Below are positions 12,842-25,149 of a DNA stretch of 64,000 nt, in pieces. The position numbers and the translations under genes were made by a program. The notes beneath the pieces are model-generated. The model had not been told where the DNA came from. It worked only from the letters and a program-made list of their open reading frames with translations, and ran no database searches. Source of the stretch: Colletotrichum lupini (lineage: Eukaryota; Ascomycota; Sordariomycetes; Glomerellales; Glomerellaceae); contig NC_064676.1 in assembly GCF_023278565.1 (NCBI RefSeq), positions 2,294,001 through 2,358,000 on the forward strand. Reading direction: 5' to 3'. The first letter of the stretch is position 1. Each line of letters starts with the position of its first letter.

Positions 12842-14089
12842 TCACAGGAGGCGGACTCCCCTACCTACGCTCCGTGTCTCAAAGACTTCCACGACACCGG
12901 CGCCCATGGCTTCCTCCAACACCCAGTTGAACTCCAAACCGTAAAACTCCTTCCATCGTTTGGTCCTCCCCGGCAGCACGCCGGCGAATTCTCCCCTGGC
13001 CCTCCTTGCGAGGCGTGCCTCGTCACGGGCTACGCCACCCTCCCACCGCTCCTGGAGCATAGACACGGGCATCTCCCTAAATTGAGACTTGGACAGGAGA
13101 TGGGCCAGGTGCTCCACAGCGGCGGCGGTCAGTTTTAGAAACGACCCGTTACCGGGCACCGCGATAGTGAAATCGGTCCCCGAATAGGATGACGCGTCGG
13201 CGGCGGCGCCGCGGGATAGACGCGGCGCCCCTCCCCCACCACCCGCGGCGTGTATTCCTCCTTGTCCGCCCACGGCGTCGAAGCTTCCGGATGCTGCGCG
13301 GGAGACTGCTTGAATGCTCATCAAGCTACCGCGGTCTTCGGGCCGCAAGTGTAAGTTCATCAATGGTGTATTTACGTGCTGCGGATGCATGCTGGATGTA
13401 AGAAACCCGGCCCGCACCAGGGCATCGGCCTGTATATGGCCGCCGCAAGCCAGTCGCGGCATCGTCTGCGCCAGCGGGTTCTCTCTCAGGAACTTGACAT
13501 AGGCGGACCTCGCGTCGTCGTCCAGCTCCGCCGATTTTGCAATCATGTCCTCCAGCTCAGACGTCTGGATCAGCGCCTCGCCCAGGCCGCCGCGGCGTTG
13601 CACGTAGATCTTGCGCAGCGCTCCGCCGCGCTGCAACTCTGCGACCTCGCGCTCCACCGCCGTGGGCGAGGCGAGGAGGGCGTGTAAGTGCGATGTTGTC
13701 ACTATGCCCGGCATGGCTCTGCGGTAATTGAGCACCTCGGCGATGCGCGTGGAGTTCATGCCGGCCGCCTCAGTGGGGACGGGGCCGAACATGCGGCTGC
13801 GGGTGTACTTTATGGCCTGGACGACGTCGCGCAGCGACATGTCCGTCGCCAGCGCCGCGACGAGCCCTGCGTCGTCGAGCCTGTCGTGGAAGAAGTCGTC
13901 GTCGTAGTCGCCGTCGTCATCTTGGACGTCTGATGGGGTAGTTGTATTCCTCTTGGCGCTGCTGCTCCTGCCGCCGGCAGACTTACGGGGGCTACTTGTC
14001 CCGCTATTCTTCCGCGGCGAAGCTGATGGCTTCGGCTTTGGTTTTGGCTTCTTTACTCGGCCGCCGCTTAATATTGACCGCAAGCTCAT
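12842..14089 (-). CDS. STK19-family winged-helix protein
   Basis: Single-exon gene of 415 aa belonging to the STK19 family (Pfam Stk19). Despite its historical name (serine/threonine kinase 19), the family is now regarded as DNA-binding winged-helix proteins, and human STK19 acts in transcription-coupled nucleotide excision repair. In agreement, no protein-kinase signature (glycine loop, HRD or DFG) is visible here. Residues 1-60 are very basic and Ser/Pro/Lys-rich, a likely nuclear or DNA-contacting tail. An acidic Asp-rich stretch follows, then three helix-rich segments resembling winged helices (about 65-165, 165-260 and 300-415). A Gly/Ala-rich low-complexity insert at about 268-295 separates the last two. 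The start at 14089 is the first ATG and gives the basic tail. The gene lies alone, with gene-poor DNA on both sides. Family assignment is from remembered sequence character; function is transferred from the human protein. Confidence 0.72.
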   Translation of the reverse strand: MSLRSILSGGRVKKPKPKPKPSASPRKNSGTSSPRKSAGGRSSSAKRNTTTPSDVQDDDGDYDDDFFHDRLDDAGLVAALATDMSLRDVVQAIKYTRSRMFGPVPTEAAGMNSTRIAEVLNYRRAMPGIVTTSHLHALLASPTAVEREVAELQRGGALRKIYVQRRGGLGEALIQTSELEDMIAKSAELDDDARSAYVKFLRENPLAQTMPRLACGGHIQADALVRAGFLTSSMHPQHVNTPLMNLHLRPEDRGSLMSIQAVSRAASGSFDAVGGQGGIHAAGGGGGAPRLSRGAAADASSYSGTDFTIAVPGNGSFLKLTAAAVEHLAHLLSKSQFREMPVSMLQERWEGGVARDEARLARRARGEFAGVLPGRTKRWKEFYGLEFNWVLEEAMGAGVVEVFETRSVGRGVRLL

Positions 14090-17000
14090 GTTCTATTACT
14101 TTTTCTTTTTTTTATTCTCATTCTTCTCTAGGCGTGTTCCCTAGCGTAATTCGGAAAATGACAACGTCGCAAGAAAATGAGAGAAGAGGTAAATAAGGTT
14201 GAGGATTCGTACGGATGGCCTGGGTGTGTAGTGTGAACGTGGGATTTCCGGTACGTCAAAGTCCGGGCGGCTCCACTCGTGCTTTTATGCCCTGTTGACG
14301 GATTGACGCACGTACGCCGCCGCGCCCTTCCGGGTGTAGAATTCGGGTGCAGGACCCTTTTTTCGTCCCTCCTTCCTTTGGTTGGTATTGGTGGTGGCGA
14401 ATCCAACGACTCGGTGCCGCGTCCTAGTTTCTGCGTGAGATTTCCCTTCGTTCAGAGGACAAAGTATTGTTAATCAGCAGTCACGGTACAAGTAAGTAGT
14501 CGCAACTCGGGCCCTCGCCAAGAAAGCTGTCAATTTACGTGATGAGAAAAGAGACAACGAGGCTGACCGGTCCGTGGCCTTTTGAATTTTCTGCCTGAAG
14601 TCTATCTTATTCTGCCCAGAATAGGGGGTGAGAGTATGTCGAGTTCCGGTCCGTCTGTTCTTCTTTCGGCTTCCTTGGCTATGGTTCGGCTACGTTGGCG
14701 AAGGACCGAAGAGGTATCGGAGAAGAAGAAGATGACAGGTGAAATGCTTCTACTTCTCTCGCATTGTTGCACAAAGCTTAGATTCTTGGAGAGAATCAGT
14801 TCTGGAACAGAGGGTTGGGACGAAAGAACGTCCACGTTAGTTCTAGTACAGCAAAAGAGATACCTCGCCAACCCTAAGAGCATCGATCTTGGGACGAACA
14901 TCAAACCCGAAGCTTGGCAATCTTTACTGAAATTCGTATCCTACACTGTGCTTATGGGTTGGAAATTGTAACAATTATTCTCTGCAAAAACGCGCCGACG
15001 CTCTTTACTTCATCATGCTGAAAATGAGACTTTTTCCCAGGGCAGCGTTGAGCTGGTTGACGGTCGAGATTTGAACGTTGTCTTCAATGGAAGGTTGCTG
15101 GTGAGTTGCGGCCGTAACTTTCCTTGTGAGTATCATCAGTCCGGTCAGTGTTGCAACTCGGCTACGTGAGCACATAAGACTGCAAAGAGAGTCTCGCCGT
15201 TGCGCTGTTACGCCGGGCCGAACATGCCGCTCCTCTGCGTTCGACACGAAGGATGGCCGAGGGCCATTGTCCTTTTTGCTTCTCTTTTCGTCCCCCTTTT
15301 TTGGTTTCCTCCACCCATCCTAGTTGAGGTAGCACCGTCATTTGATAATGTGTTATCGTGGTGAATGCTTTATCGTCGGAATCCGGCCCCCAGGTTGCAC
15401 GCATTAATTTCCCGGAATTCAGGCAGAACCAGACTTCGGCACGGCATTGATGTTGGACGGCGGTGACATCGGGATGTAACGCAATGAGTTTGCCTAAAAG
15501 GGGGAGGAGTCTAGGAGGTTCATCTGAAATCTTTTCTGCAAAAAAAGAGCTACGGTGAATGTTTAAAATGGCGGCAATGATGTTGGTCTCCTCAACGACG
15601 AGGGATCTTTGCGTTGCAATGAATTCTAAGGGTCCCGTATCCGTCCCGAACCTACAACAAAGGGGGGCCTTGATACGTTTCTGCGACCCGGTGCCTAATG
15701 TTGCGTGAGACTACCGCCAGAGCTGCTGCACATTCTGCTGCGCTCAAGTATCTCTCCATACCGTGCCCAGTATCCTAGAGCTACGTATCGGGTAACAAAC
15801 GAGTCCTACGTCGACAGAACTGTTACTATTCTATCTAATACGATTCTTCAACCGCTCTTTGCCGTTCAAGACATGGATGGAACTGGGCTCTAGCAAGTCG
15901 GGCGCCCACTCTACGTAGCGTTCAAAGCCAGAATAGTATGGCCTGCCTTCGCATCCGAAACTGCCGACGTTGGAGTCTCCTATTATCAACATTTGGTCTC
16001 CGTTCAGTGTCGCGGAAATCAGTTACCAGGTCTCCTACTGAGTGTGCTGCATCGCCCGCCTCCGCCTCCGCCTCTGAGAGTCGTGATGCTTCAATCCTCA
16101 TGTGGTCCTCTCATCGACGACGGCGACGACTGCTGCTGATTGCCGATTCATCGTATAGCAGTATTTGGCTTCTTTGGCTGTTCTGTGCGGTTCAGACTAC
16201 CAAAAGTCAAATTTTCTGTTCCATTGAGAGTTCCACTGTGAAACATATCCTTCGAGTATTAAAGCGTCGGTCGTACTCATTGCAAGAAAGGCGGCATGCT
16301 ACCCTCTTCTCTTTAATATTCTGCCCAATTCTGTTCAACGATGATAGAGTTCTGGGGATATGACAAAGAGGTCGTAACACGGTTGTAGAGGCAGAAGCCC
16401 GCCTTAGATCTCGATTCTCCTGACCTACCTCGGTTATGGCTTCACCAAGAAACCTGCCACTCTTCTCGATAAGTATGAAAGTCGAGGTCAATGGCTCGTT
16501 GATATCATTGTCGAGCATTAGGAATCGTAAATAGCTCCGAGCCGCCCCTCTAGCGTTCATGTGTCACCTCACGAAGTCGTCGGGGCTCGACTAAAGGCTT
16601 TGACTCTGTAAAGGTATCACAACCAAGCTCTCAGACAGCCTCGCTTCCCAATGCGACAAAAACCACGGCACTGTCAGTCAGACCGTAGCATATTTCTCCA
16701 ATATGGCTGTCACTGTGGCTGAGAATAGAGCCCGGTTGCTTGGTCATGCCGCAGCCCGAGTATCTATATCGCGGGCATCTGCGTTTTGTGTAGTCATCAA
16801 ACTCGAGGCTCGCATGAAACTCATAAGTCGCGACCATGCCGTCTATACCGGGAGCTCTTGTCTCTTGCGAAAGCGTCGCAACTTGTGGAGAGTAATTTCA
16901 CCGCGGGGATGACTGATATGCTTCTTCAAAGTCTTCAACATATGTTCATCTGAATATTTGGAAGTCTCCGCGAGGTGATACTGGCACAAAATCACTGTTA

Positions 17001-18557
17001 TCGGTGTTGATTCTACTTAGTGGCGAGCAATCTTTAATCGTTGCTTGTAGAAAGACATTGGCTTACTCTCACGCCACGTCCCGTTGTGTTCACGATGCCT
17101 GTGGTCTTCTCATGCCGTTGGTATGGCTCTCGAGCTCCTCGCCATCCAGTATCGTAGATTGCCAAAGCATGAATGGACATTTCCGCTGCTCTCCACTGGC
17201 CCTGGATATTCTAGTTAGGAGGCTTCAGAGACAAATCCCTCAAGGGTACTCCCCTGGCGGTTTAGGGATCGGAGTAATAGAGTCAACCTCGCCATGCCAT
17301 AAAACGAGAGATACGCGTGTAATTCCTGACTGCACAAAAGATATCACGTATTCTTTATACTGGCCAAGAGTGAGTTCATCTCCATGACCCATCGAGCACT
17401 GGTCGCTCCCCGTTCCAAGCTCCCAAGAGCTCTCGCCAAGTTTCTACGGGAATCTCGAATTGAAATCCAGGATGCGCAGCATAGCTAGGCGACTCTAGCA
17501 AACGTCTTTTACCTAGCTCTTGTAGAATACCAGATGACACGTCCAAGGAAACGACGACACAGGTCTCTTAACTCGGGATTTACAGGTATCTTCGTCCCGC
17601 GTCTGCCTGATATGAGAAGAAGACTCCGACTCACTCCTATGAAAGCGCACCAAGCTCAAGCTTGCGGTTCCGCGAATCCCGCTCCAGACAGGATATAAAA
17701 AACAAATAATACGAAAGACAGCAAGAGCCATACGATTGCTCATCCCCAAGTCCAGCCTGGCATCAAGGCCACGGACTCGGGCATGTCATATAACCAGCTA
17801 GACGTCAGCCGCAACATAACAATACCAAACCTCACACGAGCCTAGAAGCCGTCCCTTGATGAGACCAACCCAGAAGAATACGGGGAACGCGGGCCAAAAC
17901 AGCCCAGCGTCAACATCACCACAGCTACCAGAATTTCATAGCGAGCGATGCTCCCAACAATAGAGAATGAAAATAAAGAGAGCACACGACACCAAAACAT
18001 GTCCCCCCGAGACAAAAACAAACCAACGTTTGGGCGGAAATCAAAGGGTCTCAGACACCCCGGCAAACCCAACCAAGACATTGTCTCTTCCTGACTCGAC
18101 TCTTTCTCCATCCGCTTCTTATCAATTTGTCACTGCTCACTCAACAGTCAAAAGGACAATACCAAGAACGAAAGAGCAGACTCAAAGTTACAAGACAAGC
18201 GATCCTCTTGTTGATGTTAAAATTTTTTTTTTTTTTGCTTCTTCTGTAAGCACAGAGGGAGGAGTATTTCGCACTCTGTGATGCCTGATGTCTAGGTAAG
18301 TAGGTAGGTAGGTACTCCAACAAGGGAGTAAAAGCTATAAACAACAAGAAGTATGTAAAATAGCACAACCTTCGCTAACGGGAAGTCCAAAATCAATGTA
18401 CCGGGGAAAGTAAAGACACCCCAAACCCTTTTACACAGCCTTCTCTACTTTTTTAGTATCCTGACAACTCCAATGACATAAAGAAAAAGAAATAGGTAAA
18501 GTATCTCGATAAATCGCGCTCGGTGATCGCGTGAGAAAAACTTCGTCCGTAAGGTGC
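14090..18557. other. 4.5-kb gene-poor interval
   Basis: No gene can be supported. The first few hundred bases (14090-14500) are the probable promoter of the STK19-family gene on the minus strand. A set of protein-like minus-strand segments in changing frames lies at about 16200-17390 (see findings). The last 500 bases hold a poly-T run (18223-18236) and a TAGG tandem (18294-18315) in the 3' flank of the transporter gene. The intervening DNA is of mixed composition, not strongly AT-rich, so it does not look like RIP-mutated transposon sequence. Confidence 0.45.
18294..18315. repeat. TAGG tandem repeat
   Basis: About three and a half copies of TAGG preceded by a degenerate copy (AGGTAAG). It is one of many GGTAGGTA tracts scattered between genes in this window. 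Confidence 0.85.
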
Positions 18558-21500
18558 CTAGCCGGCAGTGGTTAAGATATACGAAGTGATGGAGGACATC
18601 CGCTCACTCGTCAACTTCAACGAAACCCTCAACAACTCCTGCGCAACATCCGGCTGATCTTTCTGCAGCCGTTGCCATCCCTCCTTGTCCATCCGCCAGG
18701 CGACGCAGTCCCTATCAACCGTCACCGTGGCCGTCCGGTCCGTCTCCGAGAAGAAGGGCAGCTCGCCGCACGTCGTGCCTGCTACAATGCTCTCTGTAAG
18801 CTTGCCTTGCGGCATGTCGTAATCGGCGCGTAGGATGCCCTTCTCCACGAGGTAGAAGCCCTTGGCGGGCTCGCCTCTCGTGAACAGGACTGTGCCGGCC
18901 TGGTATTCCATCCGTGAGAAGTACCCAACGGCCCGGAACCAGAAGTCCTCGTTCCTCTCGCTCAAGCCCTGGAAGATCTGCAACATCAACCGCAGAGGCT
19001 CCTTAAAGCTCTGCCACCTCTTCGTGCCCGAGGACTCTGTGTTCGCCAGCGCGTTTCTGGCAGCTTCGTGCAAATGGTTGCGTCTCGGTGAGTTGATGAC
19101 CAAATCGAACGATCCCCGGTCTGGCTTCGAAGGGACGTCGAGATTCGCTGTTGGTGCGTGACGAGAGCCGTTGTGAAGCGCCTCCTGGCTTGTGTAAAGA
19201 GTCTTGAGCAACTCGTTCTCGCAGCTCTCCAGAGCCGAGTTGAGGTCGGGAAGCAATGTAACTTCGATGCTTTCATTGTCCTCATTACCCAGTCCCATGG
19301 CCCGCAAATTGCGGCCAACTTCACTTTCCGCGTCCTTCCCACTCAACACCATGACGATGCCCTTATTGTCGAGCAGCCTGCTGATAGTATTGAAAGCTTC
19401 ACCGGCGGAGTAATCAAGACCTGTGACGTGGTACAGGTCGAGAACGAGATATTTGATGGGCCTCTCTGCAAAGGCACTGTCGTCGATGAGAGCCCGGATC
19501 TTTTCTTCTACACTGACGACGGTGCCGAAAAAGAGGAAGCCAGTGAGCTTTACAATGTAGATTTGCCGACGCACTTCCTGCAAGTAGTGATGCTGCGAGG
19601 GGTTTCTGCGTACGGTTGAGCCAACAATTTCGCCTGTATAGCTTGCTCTTACAGCAGATACTCTCGAAGTCTGAATGATTAGTGACGCAAAGGCGAGGAT
19701 AATGCCCACACCGATGCCAATGACGAAATCATAGATGCCCATTACTAGGACAATTACAATCACCTGGTCAGGGAGTTAGCAAAGACTAGTAAAAGACAGA
19801 CAACAAACATACCGTCAGATACTCGGCCAGTTTCAGCTTCTTCCTTGGAAGCCACACGGCTTCGAGAAGAAGCTCAAAGCCAAGGTCGAAGATAAGAGTG
19901 CCGACCATCATGATGGGGATAAAGCCAATGATCTTCGGGCCAATCACCATGACACCAAAGGTCAAGGCTGCTAGCATGACGCCAGCAAGCCGGCTGTCTC
20001 CGCCAGACCGCATGAAAAACACGGTGTTGGCGTAGACAAGATAGTTTTGAATACTGCCGCATAGGCCAGAGATAAAGTTGGAGTAGCCGTGCAACTTCAG
20101 CTCACGGTCGAGGTCAGCATTGTCCTCACCAGTCTGCAGGGCCAGGGCCGGAACATTGATGGGAACGTGGAGGATGCCGAAAAACGTGAGTGCCAGCATG
20201 GCTGGAATGCACTCCAAGACGGCATCCCACTCGACTAGGTTGAATTCTAGAGTTATACTTTAGCAATAGCTGGATACGTGAGGCATAATTCGCTTACTGT
20301 ACAACGTATAGAAGTACCACCAAGGCTCATCGGCCGGCGGTCCTTCAAAAATCCAGCCATGATCTCGGAGAGTATCGGGCTCTAGCGCATCCAGAGAGAA
20401 CACAAAGAAATAAAAGACAATCGGGATGGTGATGATGTACAGCGGCAAGAAGTACTTGGAAGCACCTCTTGTCTGACTGTAGAAAAGAACAATGGCCAAC
20501 AAGAGGGGGATCAGCCAGAGAAGTACTGTGTCGGACTGGAAGAGTTTGTGGAGGGTGTCCATGTCGTATTCCAGACTGCCATCCATTCGGGCAGAAACTT
20601 CGAATCCCGTGGCAACCAGGAACCAGCCGACACCTCCAATGCAGCCGATCAAGATGTGCCTGGGGATGAAGCCAACCATGTAGCCGAAGTTGAACTTGCC
20701 CATGAGATAGAACACCGCGCCAGTCATCATAGAACTGATAGCATACGTGACAATCGTCGTTGCGATTACAGCGTCTGGTTGATCCTCGCCAATATGGTCC
20801 GTAATTGTTTGGGCCATATTATGGAAAAAGGGTACGACCTCGATCTGCGGGAAAGTGAGCGAGGGCCCTATTGCATGATCTGGAAGAACTCACCAATTCG
20901 GAGCCGACGCCTCCCTTGAAAATACTACCAGTTGAGAAGGTCAATTGAGAAACAATGGTGCTAACATAGAAAATGGAGATGCCCGCTGAGCCCAGCCCGG
21001 CAAAGATGGGCTTGCCGAGGGGGAAGAGAATCATGCCTAGTCAGTCCAGTTAGAATAAATGCCGTGGATTTGTGTACCAATTTCTTTTTTTTTTTTAAAA
21101 AAATAAAAAATAGAGAAGGGCATACCGTAAGATAACGCATCGAGAACATTGAGCAGCAATCCAACAATGACAGCCGGCAAGCAAGATACCGGGGCCACCA
21201 CGGCATTTTGCCATAACGCTTGGCGGTCCCATGCTTTGGGACTTGTCGCAATCTGGTAACCATGAACGATGCGCTCTTCGACGTTCACGGTGAGGTCCTT
21301 CAGACCTCCTAACCACCGCTTCTTAGGTCGCTGTTTCTGCCCTTCCACGTCGACTTCGGTGCTAGCTCCGCTCGTGTTGTAGCTCTCGAGACTATCAGAC
21401 GATAACCTGGGGATCAGGGGAGTACGCTCAGTAGGCTGTCTGACAACGATCCTCGCCGGTTGCTGCTCCTCTCGTTCCTGTCTCTCCGCAGAGAGCGCTC

Positions 21501-22185
21501 GCTTCGGTTCGGGGCTCGATGGTTCCAATGGCTCGGAATGGGGTTCTGGTGACGGGTCTCGGTGCGACTGAGGAGGTGACTTCTTGAGTAAGTTCGTCAA
21601 GATTGAGGGGCCATCCTCTGGTATTTCATCCTCGTTTCCATCCGGCGACGGAGGCTCCGATACCTCTTGTATCGTCTCGGAGCTAGTTGCATGCGTAATT
21701 TCGTCATCGTCCTCCTCCTCGTTGTCCGAAATAGCAGTTTCCCGTGCGAGAGCTGACGACTGGGCGCGTTGGCGCGACAGGAAAGCCGGGCTCTGACCCG
21801 TCTTCTTGTCGGACAGCAGATACGAGGCGAGTTCAGCCGTATCTTCGCGCACGCTGCGGGCGAACTGGGCGCTGTCGACGGGGGCTACGGATAGCATGTT
21901 AGCTGGTTGTGTGTCCTGTATGACGTATGCGCCGACAACGGGATGCTTGCCTAGGTGGTCTCTCACGTTGCCGTGAATGAAGGAACGGATCGGCTCTCGG
22001 TGACTCGAGCTCACGGAAGAGGATAGTAAAGTTCTCGAATCGGGAGCATTCTGCGAGTTCCGGCCGGGACTGAGGAGCGGATTTTCCGGGTTAATCTCTG
22101 CACTGTTCCTCTGAGATCTCTGGGAGCTCAAGGAAGCGGCTCTTCTCCTCCATGGAGAGAAACCGGCAAAGTTGGGAGAAGACAT
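18558..22185 (-). CDS. vsb1: Vacuolar SulP-family transporter with STAS and cyclic-nucleotide-binding-like domains (Vsb1-like)
   Basis: Membrane transporter of the SulP/SLC26 fold, resembling yeast Vsb1 (YGR125W), which is needed for vacuolar storage of basic amino acids. Five exons, complement(join(18558..19763,19813..20246,20298..20844,20894..21036,21126..22185)), encode 1129 aa, close to the yeast length. Residues 1 to about 325 are a long Ser/Glu/Pro-rich cytosolic region containing acidic stretches. The multi-span membrane core starts near residue 330 (LSYGMILFPLGKPIF) and ends near 760. A STAS domain occupies about 794-913, and a cyclic-nucleotide-binding-like fold about 993-1100 (FTRGEPAKGFYLVEKG, GELPFFSETDRTATV). 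The ATG at 22185 opens the frame; the triplet two codons upstream is TTG. Substrate and vacuolar location are inferred from yeast; the domain order is seen directly. Confidence 0.88.
21037..21125 (-). other. Intron 1 of the Vsb1-like gene with a T12-A7 tract
   Basis: This 89-nt intron contains twelve T followed by seven A and a further A-rich stretch on the plus strand (21085-21110), so the transcript holds a self-complementary U/A block between the donor (GTATGC) and the acceptor (GACTAG). Splicing of the flanking exons restores the SulP sequence LSYGMILFP, which supports the boundaries. Confidence 0.75.
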
Positions 22186-25149
22186 GGCCAAGGTAGCTAG
22201 CTAGCTGGGTGACTGAGTATGCGAACAGTTGGTGTTTGGGCGCCGAGGATCACCGTTGCACCTCTTAAAGGCGCCAATTGTCAGGGTGCCAGGCCGGTGG
22301 TGCGGCTGTTCTTGCAGGTTTTACGTCGTGGAAAACATGAGAAGCTGAGCTGGGGTGTGCGCGCGCGAGAGAGAAATGTGTGGTGGGTTTCGGCGCAGAT
22401 AAGAGATGGGAAAGTGTAGCACTCCGTAGGAGATAGCAGACAGACGGGGCCAGATCTACGGGAAGAGCCAGGATGGCCCGTGTAAGTCGTCCTGGTTTCT
22501 GGGTCGTGAGCGGAAAGGCTCCAAAGGCTAACAAAGCCAAAGAAGGGTTGGATGGAGAAAGATGGAAGAAGAGCACGAACCTGGAAACAGGAACAACCAA
22601 GTGGGTGGACGGGCTGGTTTAGAGCAGACGGGACGGAGATGGAAAGCGTGGAGACCGTGGAGAGCGTAAGAGCCACCTAAGAGGTAAGTTGAGGGTAAGA
22701 TGTGAGGGAAGTAGTGGAAGTGTACCAGAGAATTGGACGAGGTTCAAGAGGTTGTCGTCAACATGGCAAGGCATGGCGCGCGCAACGCAACAGCATGCAG
22801 AACGACGCAGCACGCAGCAGGTAGCACGCAGAATTAGACGAACGACAAACCTTGATCCAAGTCAAATTTGCATTTTGCATGTGGCCCCTCGCCCCTCAGT
22901 AGCGTGCCTCCTACGGCATGCTACCACTTTTACTGCATGGGAGGCACGCAAGTGCTGGGTCCAAGTCGCCCAACTCGCTCAAGCTTGCCAAGTTGCCTCT
23001 GTACCTACCTTACCTCAGGAGGTACTTCACTTGAGGTACCTACCGGCTAGGTAGGCTGTTACTGAGATGCTTGTCCCTCTCTTTACGGCTAGCCAGCGCA
23101 AATCCTCGTGGTATCTTGGTGCGGGCATTCCGTAGCCCATCGCAGTTCGGGTAGCCGTAACCACCGCACTCTGTATCGTATGTGTTCATGAACCATGAAG
23201 ACCTACGCAGTGTGTATTGTGTGCATCCATTTCGCTGGCTGCCCGCGGATGGGTGCCGATGGCGCTCGACTCTCCAGTTGCACTACGTAACGCCCGCGAA
23301 CAATCCCTGCACCTACAGCACGGCGACCCCTCCAGTGAGCCACTTACAGCCGCTGCAAGGCGAATAGAATGGCGAAATGGGTACCGAGTGCTCTGTACTC
23401 CGTACCTCAGAAAGTATTCCGTCCGGCACAATGAATGGTTGGACTGGAAGCACGGCAGACCAACTGGGTAGCCCACCCTCTCCAAAGTCGGCTCCCCCAC
23501 TTCGGATCCAAGGATTTTTTCCCCCCTTCCTCTGGGCTTCGGCGGCCGGGGCCACACTCTGCACACCCTCACTTCTTTCTCCCTCCATCGTGGATCGTGG
23601 TGCGGTACCTACCTGTGCCTGTATATCCGTACCTACCCTCCGCTCTCCATGACTTCCCAACAACAATCCAAGCATCAGGCTCTGGACCGGGGGCTATCCA
23701 GTGGGCCGTGGGCCGCAGGCAGCATACGGAGGGGAACGAAGGCCAAACGCCCGCACCGTCGAGCGGGTGTCTCCGTCTGGTGTATCAAGATTCATGAGTG
23801 ACCATATCCTAGCCAAAGCTCACGTCTGAAAGACCCAATGCAATGCATCTTCAAACTCTGCTTCCTTCACAAGTCTCGCGTGGGGTAATACGGCGTGTCA
23901 ATTGGAGAATTTGGCGTCAATTGCTCGTCATCGTCTCCCTTCAATGGCTCGACATGTTCTGCAACGCTGCAAGATGTACTAATAAGCTAAGGTCACAATC
24001 AGCAGACTAACACCTTTGGCCGTCTCCTACTTCGGCCTACATCGGCCCTCCCTTGCTCAGTTGCTGAGGTATACTGTGGGTGTACCTAGCTACCTCATGT
24101 CCGGGACTACAGGTCGACAGTCGACCAACAGCGACTATGATGCGGCGCATGATGCAATGCAGCGCACAAGGCCATGCCTGTGCTGTGCAACTGAGCTGTT
24201 TTGTCCACAACCGACTGGCTACTCTTATTGCGGCTCCGGCTCGTTAGATGACGGCCCTGCTTTGAATTCGCTTCAAGAGATGTCCAAGGTCGTAGACATG
24301 TCTAAGGTTTCAATGCAGCCCGATCTTCCAATGTCGCTATCGCTTTTCGTTCTTCTCATCCGCCGCCGATATCGCGACATCTGATGTTCATTCCCCGCGC
24401 GCCACCACAACTGGTCCAAGCTGCCGCACACTGGCTTATTATCGAGGTGGCCCAAGAAGTTGAGGTGCACGTTTGCCTGCCACATGCGAGACATATTCCC
24501 CAATTCTCCCCTCATCGCTGACAGCCCAAAAGCAAGGAGGCCGTTACAGACTCAGTCAGCCCAGCAACCCTAGATATGCCGCATGCCTTCTTGGCCCCGG
24601 ATTCCGTTACTTGAACCTTCATCAGACCCTTTTTGCGGGCCTCATTGTGTTGTTGCTATGCGAGCCACTAGATTTGGCCCCGAGTCGGCCGCATCGGAAG
24701 CCGTCCACGATGATGCAGATCTTGGCCCCCATGTTGCTCAGGACCAGGCTTCATGTTGGCAATAACGTTACTTTGATCCATGGAAAGAAGTCGCCTGCAC
24801 CGCTTGGTCTCTTCTCGCAAGCCCGATCGCTCACAGCCCCTTAAAACTGCATGTGTGCACCCCGGGTACCCCGCGAAGTGCCAGCAGAATATTGCTCACA
24901 TGTCGAGATGCTCGCATCATCTTGACGCATCGCACCAGGTCATTTTGCCGGCAATGGTGCCCCGCCTTGCTTTTGACGAGAATTTCGAATCTTATCATCC
25001 GTGCAAGGGTCTGGTCAAGGCAGCCGTACTTCCGTACCACTTGAGCTCCACAGATCTCCAAGAATGGTAGAAATGAAGACACATTCCTCTTAGCATCGTT
25101 ATCTTGAGACTCCGAGGTCAACCAGCCAGGTCGAGGTCGTTCATGAGCA
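22186..25149. other. 3-kb interval between the Vsb1-like gene and psf1
   Basis: No supported gene. The first 500 bases are the probable promoter and leader of the Vsb1-like gene, which is C/T-rich on the minus strand; a TAGC tandem lies at 22194-22207 just upstream of its ATG. Imperfect GCAGCACGCA-type repeats lie near 22786-22840. A cluster of TACCTACC, CCTCAGG and GGTAGG words lies at 22998-23055, including a short hairpin (CCTACC-GGCTA-GGTAGG). The open frames further right (for example 24016-24384) have no recognisable features. Confidence 0.45.
22998..23055. repeat. Cluster of TACCTACC/GGTAGG words with short hairpins
   Basis: Within 58 bases there are several copies of TACCT/AGGTA in both orientations, including the near-palindrome TACCTCAGGAGGTA and the inverted pair CCTACC ... 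GGTAGG. Related words occur at many other intergenic sites of the window. Confidence 0.7.
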
